A model generated the notes under the pieces. That model saw nothing but the letters and a program-made list of their open reading frames with translations. It made no database searches and was not told the origin of the DNA. 64,000 bases of DNA from contig NZ_LT629689.1 of assembly GCF_900102035.1 (NCBI RefSeq), positions 2,232,001-2,296,000 of the forward strand, read 5' to 3'. The position numbers and the translations under genes were made by a program. This document shows, piece after piece, positions 56,653 to 64,000 of this stretch. Each line of letters starts with the position of its first letter. The stretch's first letter is position 1. This stretch comes from Pseudomonas extremaustralis (GTDB lineage Bacteria > Pseudomonadota > Gammaproteobacteria > Pseudomonadales > Pseudomonadaceae).

Positions 56653-58155
56653 TCAGTTCGCCAGGCCGCGCGGCAACGCCAGCTGCAGCAGGTTGGATTC
56701 AGTGGCGTGGGCGCGGGTCTGTTCGCCGCGCATCGCGCCTTCGCACAGCACCAGGATGCGGTCGGCAATGCCCATCACTTCCATCAGGTCGCTGGACACC
56801 ACGATCACCGCAATGCCGCTGGCCGCCAGGTTATGGATGATCTGGTAGATCTCGGCCTTGGCGCCGATGTCGATGCCGCGCGTGGGTTCGTCGAGCAGCA
56901 ACACTTTCATCGGCATCGATAGCCAACGGCCCAAGATGGCCTTCTGCTGATTGCCGCCGGACAGGTAGAGGATTTTCTGCTCGGCGTTCGGCGTCTTGAC
57001 CTTCATCGCAGTGATTTGCCGCTCGGCGTTGCCCTTTTCCCAGCCGTCGCGCAGCAGCCAGCCGAAGCGCGAATGGGCGCCGCGCGCGCTGATGTTGATG
57101 TTCTCCGCGACGCTGGACAGCGGAATGATGCCCTCCTTCTTGCGGTCCTCCGGGCACAGCAGCACGCCGGCGGCGATGGCGTCGCGGGGCGAGCGCAGTT
57201 GCAGCGGCTGACCACACAGCTCCAGGCTGCCGGCGCTGGCGCGCTCCAAGCCGCTGAGCAGGCGAAACAGCTCCGTGCGCCCGGCCCCCACCAGCCCGAA
57301 CAGGCCAAGAATCTCGCCCTTGCGCACCTCAAAACTGACCGGCTCGCGCAACCCCGGGCCGAGCAAACCGTCGACCTTGAGCGCCACGTCACCGTGCTCG
57401 CGCGGGCGGTAATCGTAGATGTCCTGGATATCGCGGCCGACCATGCACGTCACCAACTGGTCGTGGCTCAGCGTGCTCATGTCGTCAAACGTGCGCACGT
57501 AGCGCCCGTCCTTGAACACCGTGACCGCGTCGCAGATGCGGAACACTTCTTCCATGCGATGGGACACATAGAGCACCACTTTGCCCTCGTCGCGCAGGCG
57601 CGTGATGATCGCCATCAAGCGCTCGATCTCCCGCGCCGACAGGCTGCTGGTGGGTTCGTCGAAGGCGATTACATGGGCACCACGGGACAAGGCCTTGGCG
57701 ATTTCCACCAGTTGCCGCTGGCCGAGGGACAGGCGTCCGAGTTTTTCATCCGGATCGATTTCATCGGCCAGGCCCTTGAGGCACGCCAGCGCCTGTTGGC
57801 GCAGCAGCCGGCGGTTGACCACGCCGAAACGCGTCGGCAAGTGCCCGAGGAACAGGTTCTCGGCGACGCTCATTTCCGGCACCAGGTGCAGCTCCTGGTG
57901 GATCACCGCGACGCCGCTGGCGATGCTGTCGGCGGCGCATTTGAACGCCATGGTCTGTGCGCCGATCTGCACGCTGCCGCTGCTCGGAATGTAGGCGCCG
58001 CCGAGGATCTTCAGCAGCGTCGACTTACCCGCGCCGTTCTCGCCCATCAACGCGTGCACCTGCCCCGGCTGGGCGCTGAAGCTGATGCCGTCCAGCGCCT
58101 TGACCCCGGGGAAGGTTTTGCCGATGCCGTCAAAACGCAGTGCCGCTGCACTCAT
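56653..58155 (-). CDS. araG: L-arabinose ABC transporter ATP-binding protein AraG
   Basis: 500 residues with two ABC domains, as in all sugar CUT2 ATPases: Walker A GENGAGKST and signature LSLGQRQLVEIAKAL in the first, LSGGNQQKAILGRWL in the second. The ATG overlapping the araF stop is preferred over a GTG two codons upstream. Four bases separate it from araH. Confidence 0.93.
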   Translation of the reverse strand: MSAAALRFDGIGKTFPGVKALDGISFSAQPGQVHALMGENGAGKSTLLKILGGAYIPSSGSVQIGAQTMAFKCAADSIASGVAVIHQELHLVPEMSVAENLFLGHLPTRFGVVNRRLLRQQALACLKGLADEIDPDEKLGRLSLGQRQLVEIAKALSRGAHVIAFDEPTSSLSAREIERLMAIITRLRDEGKVVLYVSHRMEEVFRICDAVTVFKDGRYVRTFDDMSTLSHDQLVTCMVGRDIQDIYDYRPREHGDVALKVDGLLGPGLREPVSFEVRKGEILGLFGLVGAGRTELFRLLSGLERASAGSLELCGQPLQLRSPRDAIAAGVLLCPEDRKKEGIIPLSSVAENINISARGAHSRFGWLLRDGWEKGNAERQITAMKVKTPNAEQKILYLSGGNQQKAILGRWLSMPMKVLLLDEPTRGIDIGAKAEIYQIIHNLAASGIAVIVVSSDLMEVMGIADRILVLCEGAMRGEQTRAHATESNLLQLALPRGLAN

Positions 58156-59156
58156 TTCCACAACCCGATCTTGGTCAGTTCTTCCTGGAAGTTGGCGCGG
58201 GTGATCAGCGTCACTTCGTCCATGGCCGTGTACTTCGGCGGCTCCTTACCGGTGGTGACCCACTCGTACATCATCAGCGCAGTGTTGTAGCCCTCGATGT
58301 GCGGGCTGGGCAGCATCGAGCCGAAGAAGCCGCTGTTGGCCTTCTTCAATTCGCCGATGGCGTCGGTGCCATTGATGCCGATGCCGATCACGTTGGCGGC
58401 GGCAAACCCGGCGCTTTCGGTGGCGCGCACGCCGCCGAGCACGGTGTTGTCGTTCATGCCGCCGATGATCAGGTTTTTCGCGCCACTGGGCAGCTTGACC
58501 AGGGCCGAGTTGGTGGCGTCCATGCTGCCCGGCACGTCGAGGGTTTTGAGCGCGGCGGTGAGGATGTGGTCCTTGGGAATCCCGGCTTCTTCGAGGGATT
58601 TGATCGAACCGTCGGTGCGTTTCTTGCCGGTGTCGAGTTCGTTGAAGGTGTTGATCACCGCGTAGGTGTCCTTCCAGTCCCAGCCACGTTTTTTCGCCTC
58701 GGCGGCCATCGCCGCGCCCTGCTTCTGACCGACTTCGAAGGCGGCCATGCCCAGGTACGGCACGTCTTCCATGAAGTTGCCCTTGGCATCGACGAAGCGA
58801 TCATCCACGGCCATGACCTTCAGGCCATTGACCTTGGCCTTGGCGACAATCGCCGGGCCGAGGGACACATCCGGCGGGCAGATCACAAAGCCCTTGGCAC
58901 CGTTGGCGGCCAGGCTGTCGATGGCCGACAGCGTCTTCTCGCCATCGGGCACGGCGATCTTGATCACGGTGAAACCATGTTCCTTGCCGGCTTTTTCGGC
59001 GAAGGCCCATTCGGTCTGGAACCAGGGTTCTTCGGCTTGCTTGACCAGGAAACCGATTTTCACGGCTTCGGCGGCCAGCGACAGCCCACTCAAGCCGATG
59101 GCCGAGACCGCCACGGCGGCGCAGCACAAGGAACGGATAGCACGACGACGATTCAT
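58152..59156 (-). CDS. araF: L-arabinose periplasmic binding protein AraF
   Basis: 334 residues; signal peptide to about 28 (GLSGLSLA/AEAVKIGF). Sugar-binding type 1 fold with VKIGFLVKQAEEPWFQTEWAF, INTFNELDTGKKRTDG and GGMNDNTVLGG, closely AraF-like. Overlaps araG by 4 bases. Confidence 0.93.
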   Translation of the reverse strand: MNRRRAIRSLCCAAVAVSAIGLSGLSLAAEAVKIGFLVKQAEEPWFQTEWAFAEKAGKEHGFTVIKIAVPDGEKTLSAIDSLAANGAKGFVICPPDVSLGPAIVAKAKVNGLKVMAVDDRFVDAKGNFMEDVPYLGMAAFEVGQKQGAAMAAEAKKRGWDWKDTYAVINTFNELDTGKKRTDGSIKSLEEAGIPKDHILTAALKTLDVPGSMDATNSALVKLPSGAKNLIIGGMNDNTVLGGVRATESAGFAAANVIGIGINGTDAIGELKKANSGFFGSMLPSPHIEGYNTALMMYEWVTTGKEPPKYTAMDEVTLITRANFQEELTKIGLWK

Positions 59157-59186
59157 ACGGTTGACTCCTTATTGTTGTTGTTTTTT

Positions 59187-59284
59187 GTAGGAGCGAGCTT
59201 GCTCGCGAAAAACCTGAGGGCGCCGCGTGCATTCAGGAGGCGCGCGTCATCGTTAACGTTTTTCGCGAGCAAGCTCGCTCCTAC
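59187..59284. repeat. REPIN, GAGCGAGCTTGCTCGC family
   Basis: GTAGGAGCGAGCTTGCTCGC inverted against GCGAGCAAGCTCGCTCCTAC. Sits inside the ara operon between araF and the lactonase gene, where it could reduce or stabilise parts of the transcript. Confidence 0.87.
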
Positions 59285-59302
59285 AGTGAAGCGGTGCAGC
59301 GT

Positions 59303-60166
59303 TTAGCCGGCGAAGCGGTGACAGGGTTTGCCTGGCACATCGACCTCGATGGCCAATACCGCGCCGTCCAGCGGGTGATCCAAAGGGCTGGCGGCGCTGG
59401 TGATGTACAGCGTGGTGAGGTTGGGGCCACCGAACACGCAACTGGTGGGGCGGCTGATGGGCAATTCGAGGATGCGGTCCACCGCACCGTCGGGTGTCAA
59501 GCGCAGCAGGCAACTGCCGTCCCAGCGCGCGTTCCAGATGTAGCCTTCGACGTCCATCGCCGAGCCGTCCGGCCCGCCGCGCGTGTGCGGGCCGAACCAC
59601 GCCTGGGCCGGTGCCAACTGGCCGTCCGCCTGGATTGCATGGCGGTACAGCGTGCCGTCCAGGCTGTCGCCGAAGTGCACGTGCGCGCCGTCATCACTCC
59701 ACAGCAAGGTATTGGGAATGCCCAGGCCGTGGAGCAACGGCGTGACCTGGCCATCGGTATCGATGCGAAACAGGCCGCCGGAGCGCCGGGTGATGGGCAA
59801 GTCTTCGCCCTGCGCGCCGATGTTGTTCTGCATGGTGCCCAGCCACAGCCGGCCATTGGCATCGCAGCGCGCTTCATTGCCACGGTTGCCCGGTTGCGGG
59901 TCGGCCACGCACAGCAGGGTCAAGGCTTCGGTGACCAGGTCCAGCCGATACACGCCGCTGCTCAAGGTCACCAGCGCATCGCCGCGCTCACAGGGGATGA
60001 ACGCCGAGACGGGCTCGGGCAACTGCCACACCCGCAGCCGCCCGCCCATCAGGCGCAGCGCCTGTTTGCCGGCGATGTTGACCCAATACAACGCCTGGGT
60101 ATCCACGTCCCAGAACGGCCCCTCTCCCAGTTGCGCACGATGCGCGGTGACGGCGTGAAACGGCAT
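59303..60166 (-). CDS. SMP-30/gluconolactonase family sugar lactonase
   Basis: 287-residue six-bladed beta-propeller with metal-ligand Glu15 (LGEGPFWD), EARCDANGRLWLGTM, IPNTLLWS and GGPDGSAMDVEGYIWNARW. Expected to open the L-arabino- (or galactono-) lactone made by the sugar dehydrogenase. 36 bases downstream of the 2,5-dioxovalerate dehydrogenase gene. Confidence 0.9.
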   Translation of the reverse strand: MPFHAVTAHRAQLGEGPFWDVDTQALYWVNIAGKQALRLMGGRLRVWQLPEPVSAFIPCERGDALVTLSSGVYRLDLVTEALTLLCVADPQPGNRGNEARCDANGRLWLGTMQNNIGAQGEDLPITRRSGGLFRIDTDGQVTPLLHGLGIPNTLLWSDDGAHVHFGDSLDGTLYRHAIQADGQLAPAQAWFGPHTRGGPDGSAMDVEGYIWNARWDGSCLLRLTPDGAVDRILELPISRPTSCVFGGPNLTTLYITSAASPLDHPLDGAVLAIEVDVPGKPCHRFAG

Positions 60167-60202
60167 GTTGCCTCCTGGATTGTTGTTGTTCTCAGGTGTG
60201 CG

Positions 60203-61783
60203 TTACAGCGAATCGCGTGACGGTGTGCCATCCACCAGGCGCTGGATACGCAACGGGTTGGCGTTCTTCAACGCGTCCGGCAGCAGGCTGTCGGGGTAAT
60301 TCTGGAAGCACACCGGGCGCAGGAAGCGGTCGATGGCCAGACTGCCCACCGAGGTGCCACGGGCATCGGACGTCGCCGGGTACGGCCCGCCATGCACCAT
60401 CGCATCGCAGACTTCCACACCGGTCGGATAGCCGTTGAGCAGGATGCGCCCGACTTTCTGTTCCAGCAGCGGCGTGAGTTCGGCGAACTGTTGCAGGTCG
60501 GCCGGCTCGCCGATGATCGTCGCCGTGAGTTGGCCGTGCAGGCCGTGCAAGGCAGCGCTGAGCTGGGCTTGATCGGCGACTTCGACAAACACGGTGGTGG
60601 GGCCGAACACTTCCTCTTGCAGCACTTCGTCGCCGTCGATCAGCAGGCGCACATCGGCCTTGAACAGTTGCGGCCGCGCCTGATTGCCCGCCTGGGCGTC
60701 GCCGGCCCGATGCTGGATGCCAGCGTGCGCGCGCAGTTTGTCCAGGCCTTTGGCGTAGCTGCTCAAGGTGCCGGCGTTGAGCATGGTTTGCGCCGCTTGC
60801 TCGCTGATCAGGCGGGCCACCTGCTGGGTGAACGCGGTAAAGGCCGGTGAGGCGATGCCGATCACCAGGCCGGGGTTGGTGCAGAACTGACCGCAGCCTT
60901 GCACCACCGAAGCGGTCAGGTCGCGGGCCACGCTGTCGGCGCGGGTTTGCAGGGCCTCGGGCAAGACGATCACCGGGTTGATGCTCGACATCTCGGCAAA
61001 CACCGGGATCGGCTGCGGGCGCGCCGCCGCCATATCGCACAAGGCGCGACCGCCCTTGAGCGAGCCGGTAAAGCCCACCGCCTGGATCGCCGGGTGCTTG
61101 ACCAGCGCCTCACCAACGCCGCCGCCAAAGATCATATTGAACACGCCCGCCGGCATTTCAGTGGCCTCGGCCGCGCGGATGATCGCATCGGCGACGCGCT
61201 CGGCCGTGGCCATGTGTCCGCTGTGGGCCTTGAACACCACCGGGCAGCCGGCCGCCAACGCGGCAGCGGTATCACCGCCCGCGGTGGAAAACGCCAGGGG
61301 GAAGTTGCTCGCGCCAAACACTGCCACAGGCCCCAGGCCGATGCGGTATTGGCGCAGGTCCGGACGCGGCAGCGGTTGGCGATCCGGCAGCGCCTTGTCG
61401 ATACGCGCGCCGTAGAAATCGCCGCGACGCAGTACGTTGGCGAACAAGCGCATCTGGCCGCTGGTGCGCCCGCGCTCGCCCTTGATGCGTGCGGCGGGCA
61501 GCGCGGTTTCGCGGCACACCAGGTCGATGAAGTGATCGCTCAGGGCATCCAGCTCGTCGGCAATCGCGTCGAGGAATTGCGCCCGGCGCGCCGCACTCAA
61601 GGCGCGGTAGGCCGGGTAAGCGGCGGCGGCAGCCTGGGCGGCGGCGTCGACTTCCTGCGCGGTCGCCTGATAGAACGCCTGGGGCAAGGCTTCGCCGGTC
61701 GCCGCGTCAATGCTCTGCAACGTGATGCTGCCAGTGGCGCTGCGCTGGCCGCCGATGTAGTTGTGGCCGAGGAACTGGGTCAT
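60203..61783 (-). CDS. 2,5-dioxovalerate (alpha-ketoglutarate semialdehyde) dehydrogenase
   Basis: 526 residues, ALDH superfamily, the longer form typical of this enzyme. Catalytic Cys in VQGCGQFCTNPGL, Glu in FAEMSSINP, N-terminal FLGHNYIGGQRSATG. Last step of the oxidative arabinose route, giving 2-oxoglutarate. Eleven bases after the FAH-family gene. Confidence 0.92.
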   Translation of the reverse strand: MTQFLGHNYIGGQRSATGSITLQSIDAATGEALPQAFYQATAQEVDAAAQAAAAAYPAYRALSAARRAQFLDAIADELDALSDHFIDLVCRETALPAARIKGERGRTSGQMRLFANVLRRGDFYGARIDKALPDRQPLPRPDLRQYRIGLGPVAVFGASNFPLAFSTAGGDTAAALAAGCPVVFKAHSGHMATAERVADAIIRAAEATEMPAGVFNMIFGGGVGEALVKHPAIQAVGFTGSLKGGRALCDMAAARPQPIPVFAEMSSINPVIVLPEALQTRADSVARDLTASVVQGCGQFCTNPGLVIGIASPAFTAFTQQVARLISEQAAQTMLNAGTLSSYAKGLDKLRAHAGIQHRAGDAQAGNQARPQLFKADVRLLIDGDEVLQEEVFGPTTVFVEVADQAQLSAALHGLHGQLTATIIGEPADLQQFAELTPLLEQKVGRILLNGYPTGVEVCDAMVHGGPYPATSDARGTSVGSLAIDRFLRPVCFQNYPDSLLPDALKNANPLRIQRLVDGTPSRDSL

Positions 61784-61794
61784 GTGGATCTCCG

Positions 61795-62784
61795 TTAAAG
61801 GGTGATGACGTCGCCGGGTTCGAAAGCCGCGTCGGCACTGCCGACCCGATTGACCAGCGGCGCGCCGAACTCGGCCTGGCTGATCTCGAACACATCCCCC
61901 GGTTGGGTACGTATACCGTCGGCGAATGACAGGGTGGCGGTGCCGAAGAAATGGATGTGCACATCACCCGGCTTGAGGAACTGGCTGTATTTGAAGTGGT
62001 GGTATTCGAGGTTTTCCAGGCTGTGGCACATATTGGCCTCGCCACTCAAGAATTCGTTCCGCCAGATCTCCTCGCCATTGCGCAGGATACGGCTGGTGCC
62101 GGCCAGATGCTGGGGCAATTCGCCCACGCGCAACTCCGGGCCGTAGCTGCAACTGCGCAGTTTGGAATGGGCCAGGTACAGGTAGTTCTTGCGTTCCATC
62201 ACGTGGTCGGAAAACTCGTTGCCCACCGCAAAGCCCAGGCGATAGGGCTTGCGGTCGTGGCCGATCACATACAGGCCGCCGATTTCCGGCTCTTCGCCGG
62301 CGTCTTCGGCAAAGGGCGGCACCGGGAACGCCGCGCCGGGGCGCACGACGATGCTGCCGTCGCCCTTGTAGAACCATTCCGGTTGCACCCCTGCCTCGCC
62401 CGCCGCGGGCTTACCGCCCTCCACGCCCCACTTGAAGATGCGCATGGTGTCGGTCAGGGCGCTGTCGTCGCCGGCCTGGTGCATCTTGTCCCGCGCCGAG
62501 GCGCTGCCCAGGTGGGTCAGGCCGGTGCCGCTGATCAGCATATGGGCCGGGTCGGGATGGTCCAGCGGCGGCAGGATCCTCAGGTCAGCCAGCAGGGCCG
62601 CGTAGTCATGGCTGTCGCCCAGGCCCAGGCTGTCGACCTGCTGCGCCAGGCCGACGCCCGCTTCGATGGCGGCCAGCGCAAGTTCGCGCACGCTGCGGGC
62701 GCTCTGCACCTCACGCAGCGTGGAGCCTTCCACCACACCCACCCGGCGCTCGCCGTTGCCCAACTCGAACTGAACTAAACGCAT
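61795..62784 (-). CDS. FAH-family AraD1-like enzyme, probable 2-keto-3-deoxy-L-arabonate dehydratase
   Basis: 329-residue fumarylacetoacetate-hydrolase-fold protein (ISGTGLTHLGSASARDKMH, YKGDGSIVVRPG, EEPEIGGLYVIGHDRKPYRLGFAVGNEFSDHVMER). In sugar-acid operons this group supplies the 2-keto-3-deoxy-acid dehydratase step. The reaction is inferred from its place between transporter and dioxovalerate dehydrogenase genes; a hydrolase or lyase activity is the alternative. Confidence 0.8.
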   Translation of the reverse strand: MRLVQFELGNGERRVGVVEGSTLREVQSARSVRELALAAIEAGVGLAQQVDSLGLGDSHDYAALLADLRILPPLDHPDPAHMLISGTGLTHLGSASARDKMHQAGDDSALTDTMRIFKWGVEGGKPAAGEAGVQPEWFYKGDGSIVVRPGAAFPVPPFAEDAGEEPEIGGLYVIGHDRKPYRLGFAVGNEFSDHVMERKNYLYLAHSKLRSCSYGPELRVGELPQHLAGTSRILRNGEEIWRNEFLSGEANMCHSLENLEYHHFKYSQFLKPGDVHIHFFGTATLSFADGIRTQPGDVFEISQAEFGAPLVNRVGSADAAFEPGDVITL

Positions 62785-62799
62785 GAAACTTCTCCTCGA

Positions 62800-64000
62800 T
62801 TAAGTACGGGTGGCGCCACGGGCGCTGGCAGCGAATTGGTCGGCGGGCAGCACATGCTTGCGTTCCAGCACGCGGTAGACCACGCCGGTCAAGACCAGCC
62901 CGAACACCATCACCGCTGCCAGGAAGTACAAGCCCGAAGCCAGGTTGCCGGTGTATTCCTTGAGCGCGCCGATCACGAACGGGCCGATATAGCCGCCGAG
63001 ATTGCCCACCGAATTGATCAGGGCAATGCCCGCCGCCGCGCTGGCGCCAGCGAAAAACCGCCCCGGCAAGGTCCAGAACACCGCCGTGCAGGAAAACAGC
63101 GCGAACGCCGCCAGGCACAGCGCCGCCATTTGCAACACCGGCAGACTCAGCCAGGCACTGCAGAACAGGCCGATGGCGCCCAGCACATAGAGCACGGCGA
63201 GGTGGCCGTAGCGGTCATTCAAACGGTCGGAACTGCGCGGGATGATCAGCAGGCCGATGATGCCGAAGATATACGGCACCGCCGAGATAAAGCCGGTGGT
63301 CAGGTCGCTGCCGCCGAACTGCTTGATCAGAGTCGGCAGCCACAGGCCCAGGCCATAGATGCTCAGGGTCACCGGCAGGTAGAACAGCGCCAGCAGCAAC
63401 ACGCGCTTGTCCTTGAGGGCGTGCAACGGGTTGCCGTGGCGGGTCTGGCCGTAGGCTTGCAGGTCCTTGGCCAGTTCGCCGGTAAGCCAGGCTTTTTCGT
63501 CCTCGCTCATCCACTTGACCTGTTTGGGGCCGTCCGGCAGGTAGCGCAGCACCGGCCAGGTGAGCAGGATCGCCGGGGTGCCGATCACGATGAACAGCCA
63601 TTGCCAGCCGTGCAGGCCAAGGATGCCGTCCATGCCCAGCAGCCCACCGGACACGGGACCGGTGATCATCATCGCAATCGGCTGGGACAGGATGAACAGC
63701 CCGAGGATCTTGCCGCGATGGCGCACCGGGAACCATTGGGTGATGTAGTACAGCACGCCGGGGAAGAACCCCGCCTCCGCCGCGCCGAGCAGAAAGCGCA
63801 TCACATAGAAGCTGTGGGGCCCCTGCACAAAAGCCATGCCGATGGTGATGGTGCCCCAGGTGATCATGATCCGCGCAAACCAGCGCCGCGCACCAAAGCG
63901 ATCGAGCATCAGGTTGCTGGGGATCTCGAACAGGAAGTAGCCGATAAAGAACAAGCCTGCGCCCAAGCCGTAGGCCGCATCACCGATGCCGACGTCGGCG
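62800..64000 (-). CDS. MFS transporter (anion:cation symporter type), 5' end outside window
   Basis: At least 400 residues visible; the frame stays open to the right edge and no true start is seen (an apparent start at 63966 is a TTG inside GLGAGLFF). Motifs FLFEIPSNLMLDRFGARRWFARIMITWG and LLGAAEAGFFPGVLYYITQWFPVRHRGK are typical of the ACS group (sugar acids such as galactonate, glucarate or tartrate). It may import the acid or the sugar used by this operon. 15 bases before the FAH gene. Confidence 0.88.
   Translation of the reverse strand, partial: ADVGIGDAAYGLGAGLFFIGYFLFEIPSNLMLDRFGARRWFARIMITWGTITIGMAFVQGPHSFYVMRFLLGAAEAGFFPGVLYYITQWFPVRHRGKILGLFILSQPIAMMITGPVSGGLLGMDGILGLHGWQWLFIVIGTPAILLTWPVLRYLPDGPKQVKWMSEDEKAWLTGELAKDLQAYGQTRHGNPLHALKDKRVLLLALFYLPVTLSIYGLGLWLPTLIKQFGGSDLTTGFISAVPYIFGIIGLLIIPRSSDRLNDRYGHLAVLYVLGAIGLFCSAWLSLPVLQMAALCLAAFALFSCTAVFWTLPGRFFAGASAAAGIALINSVGNLGGYIGPFVIGALKEYTGNLASGLYFLAAVMVFGLVLTGVVYRVLERKHVLPADQFAASARGATRT

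Noticed and set aside
63966..63966. Possible start of the right-edge MFS gene
   Set aside because: It is a TTG codon within conserved membrane sequence; the frame is open to the edge, so the gene is simply truncated.

Overview
This 64 kb window has the GC-rich coding style, REP/REPIN repeats and gene neighbourhoods of a fluorescent Pseudomonas (P. fluorescens group). That assignment is inferred from gene content and repeats. No rRNA, tRNA or CRISPR array is visible. Genes are densely packed, and most intergenic gaps hold REP-type hairpins.

Left third (1-33100): this resembles the phosphate-starvation secretion locus of P. aeruginosa (PA0674-PA0690), in the same order read right to left. It holds vreA-vreI-vreR (a cell-surface signalling set: receptor-like protein, ECF sigma factor, FecR-like regulator), the eleven hxc genes of a second type II secretion system (hxcW,U,P,V,T,X,Y,Z,Q,R,S), a DING/PstS-like phosphate-binding exoprotein as likely Hxc substrate, and a giant pdtA-like TPS exoprotein running off the left edge. 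The pdtA reading frame is interrupted twice near the edge, each time by one missing G in a G-run.

Between vreR and hxcW, where P. aeruginosa has nothing, sits a type VI secretion island (24192-30234): an orphan vgrG, a small exported protein, a 1010-residue multidomain cell-wall hydrolase candidate, and a second small exported protein. From the end of vgrG onward the DNA is strikingly AT-rich compared with everything around it. The large protein has an intact M23 endopeptidase domain at its N terminus, a degenerate second M23-like module, and a C-terminal lysozyme-like domain. It reads as a bifunctional peptidoglycan-degrading T6SS effector flanked by two unrelated candidate immunity proteins. 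This is the most interesting system in the window.

Middle (33268-53557): a LuxR regulator precedes a polyamine-type ABC transporter operon with an aldehyde dehydrogenase. Then come a zinc alcohol dehydrogenase, a chloroperoxidase-like hydrolase, DoxX, a LysR/MFS/quinone-reductase set, a nemRA-like electrophile-response operon (TetR, DJ-1, old yellow enzyme) with a palindromic operator, a GlxA-type regulator, an acetyltransferase, uppP, YghU and a LysR/GST pair.

Right end (53564-64000): oxidative L-arabinose (possibly also D-galactose) catabolism. It holds a sugar dehydrogenase, exported aldose epimerase, araFGH ABC transporter, lactonase, 2,5-dioxovalerate dehydrogenase, an AraD1/FAH-family enzyme and an MFS transporter cut by the right edge. 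The sugar-acid dehydratase needed to complete the pathway is not in the window.
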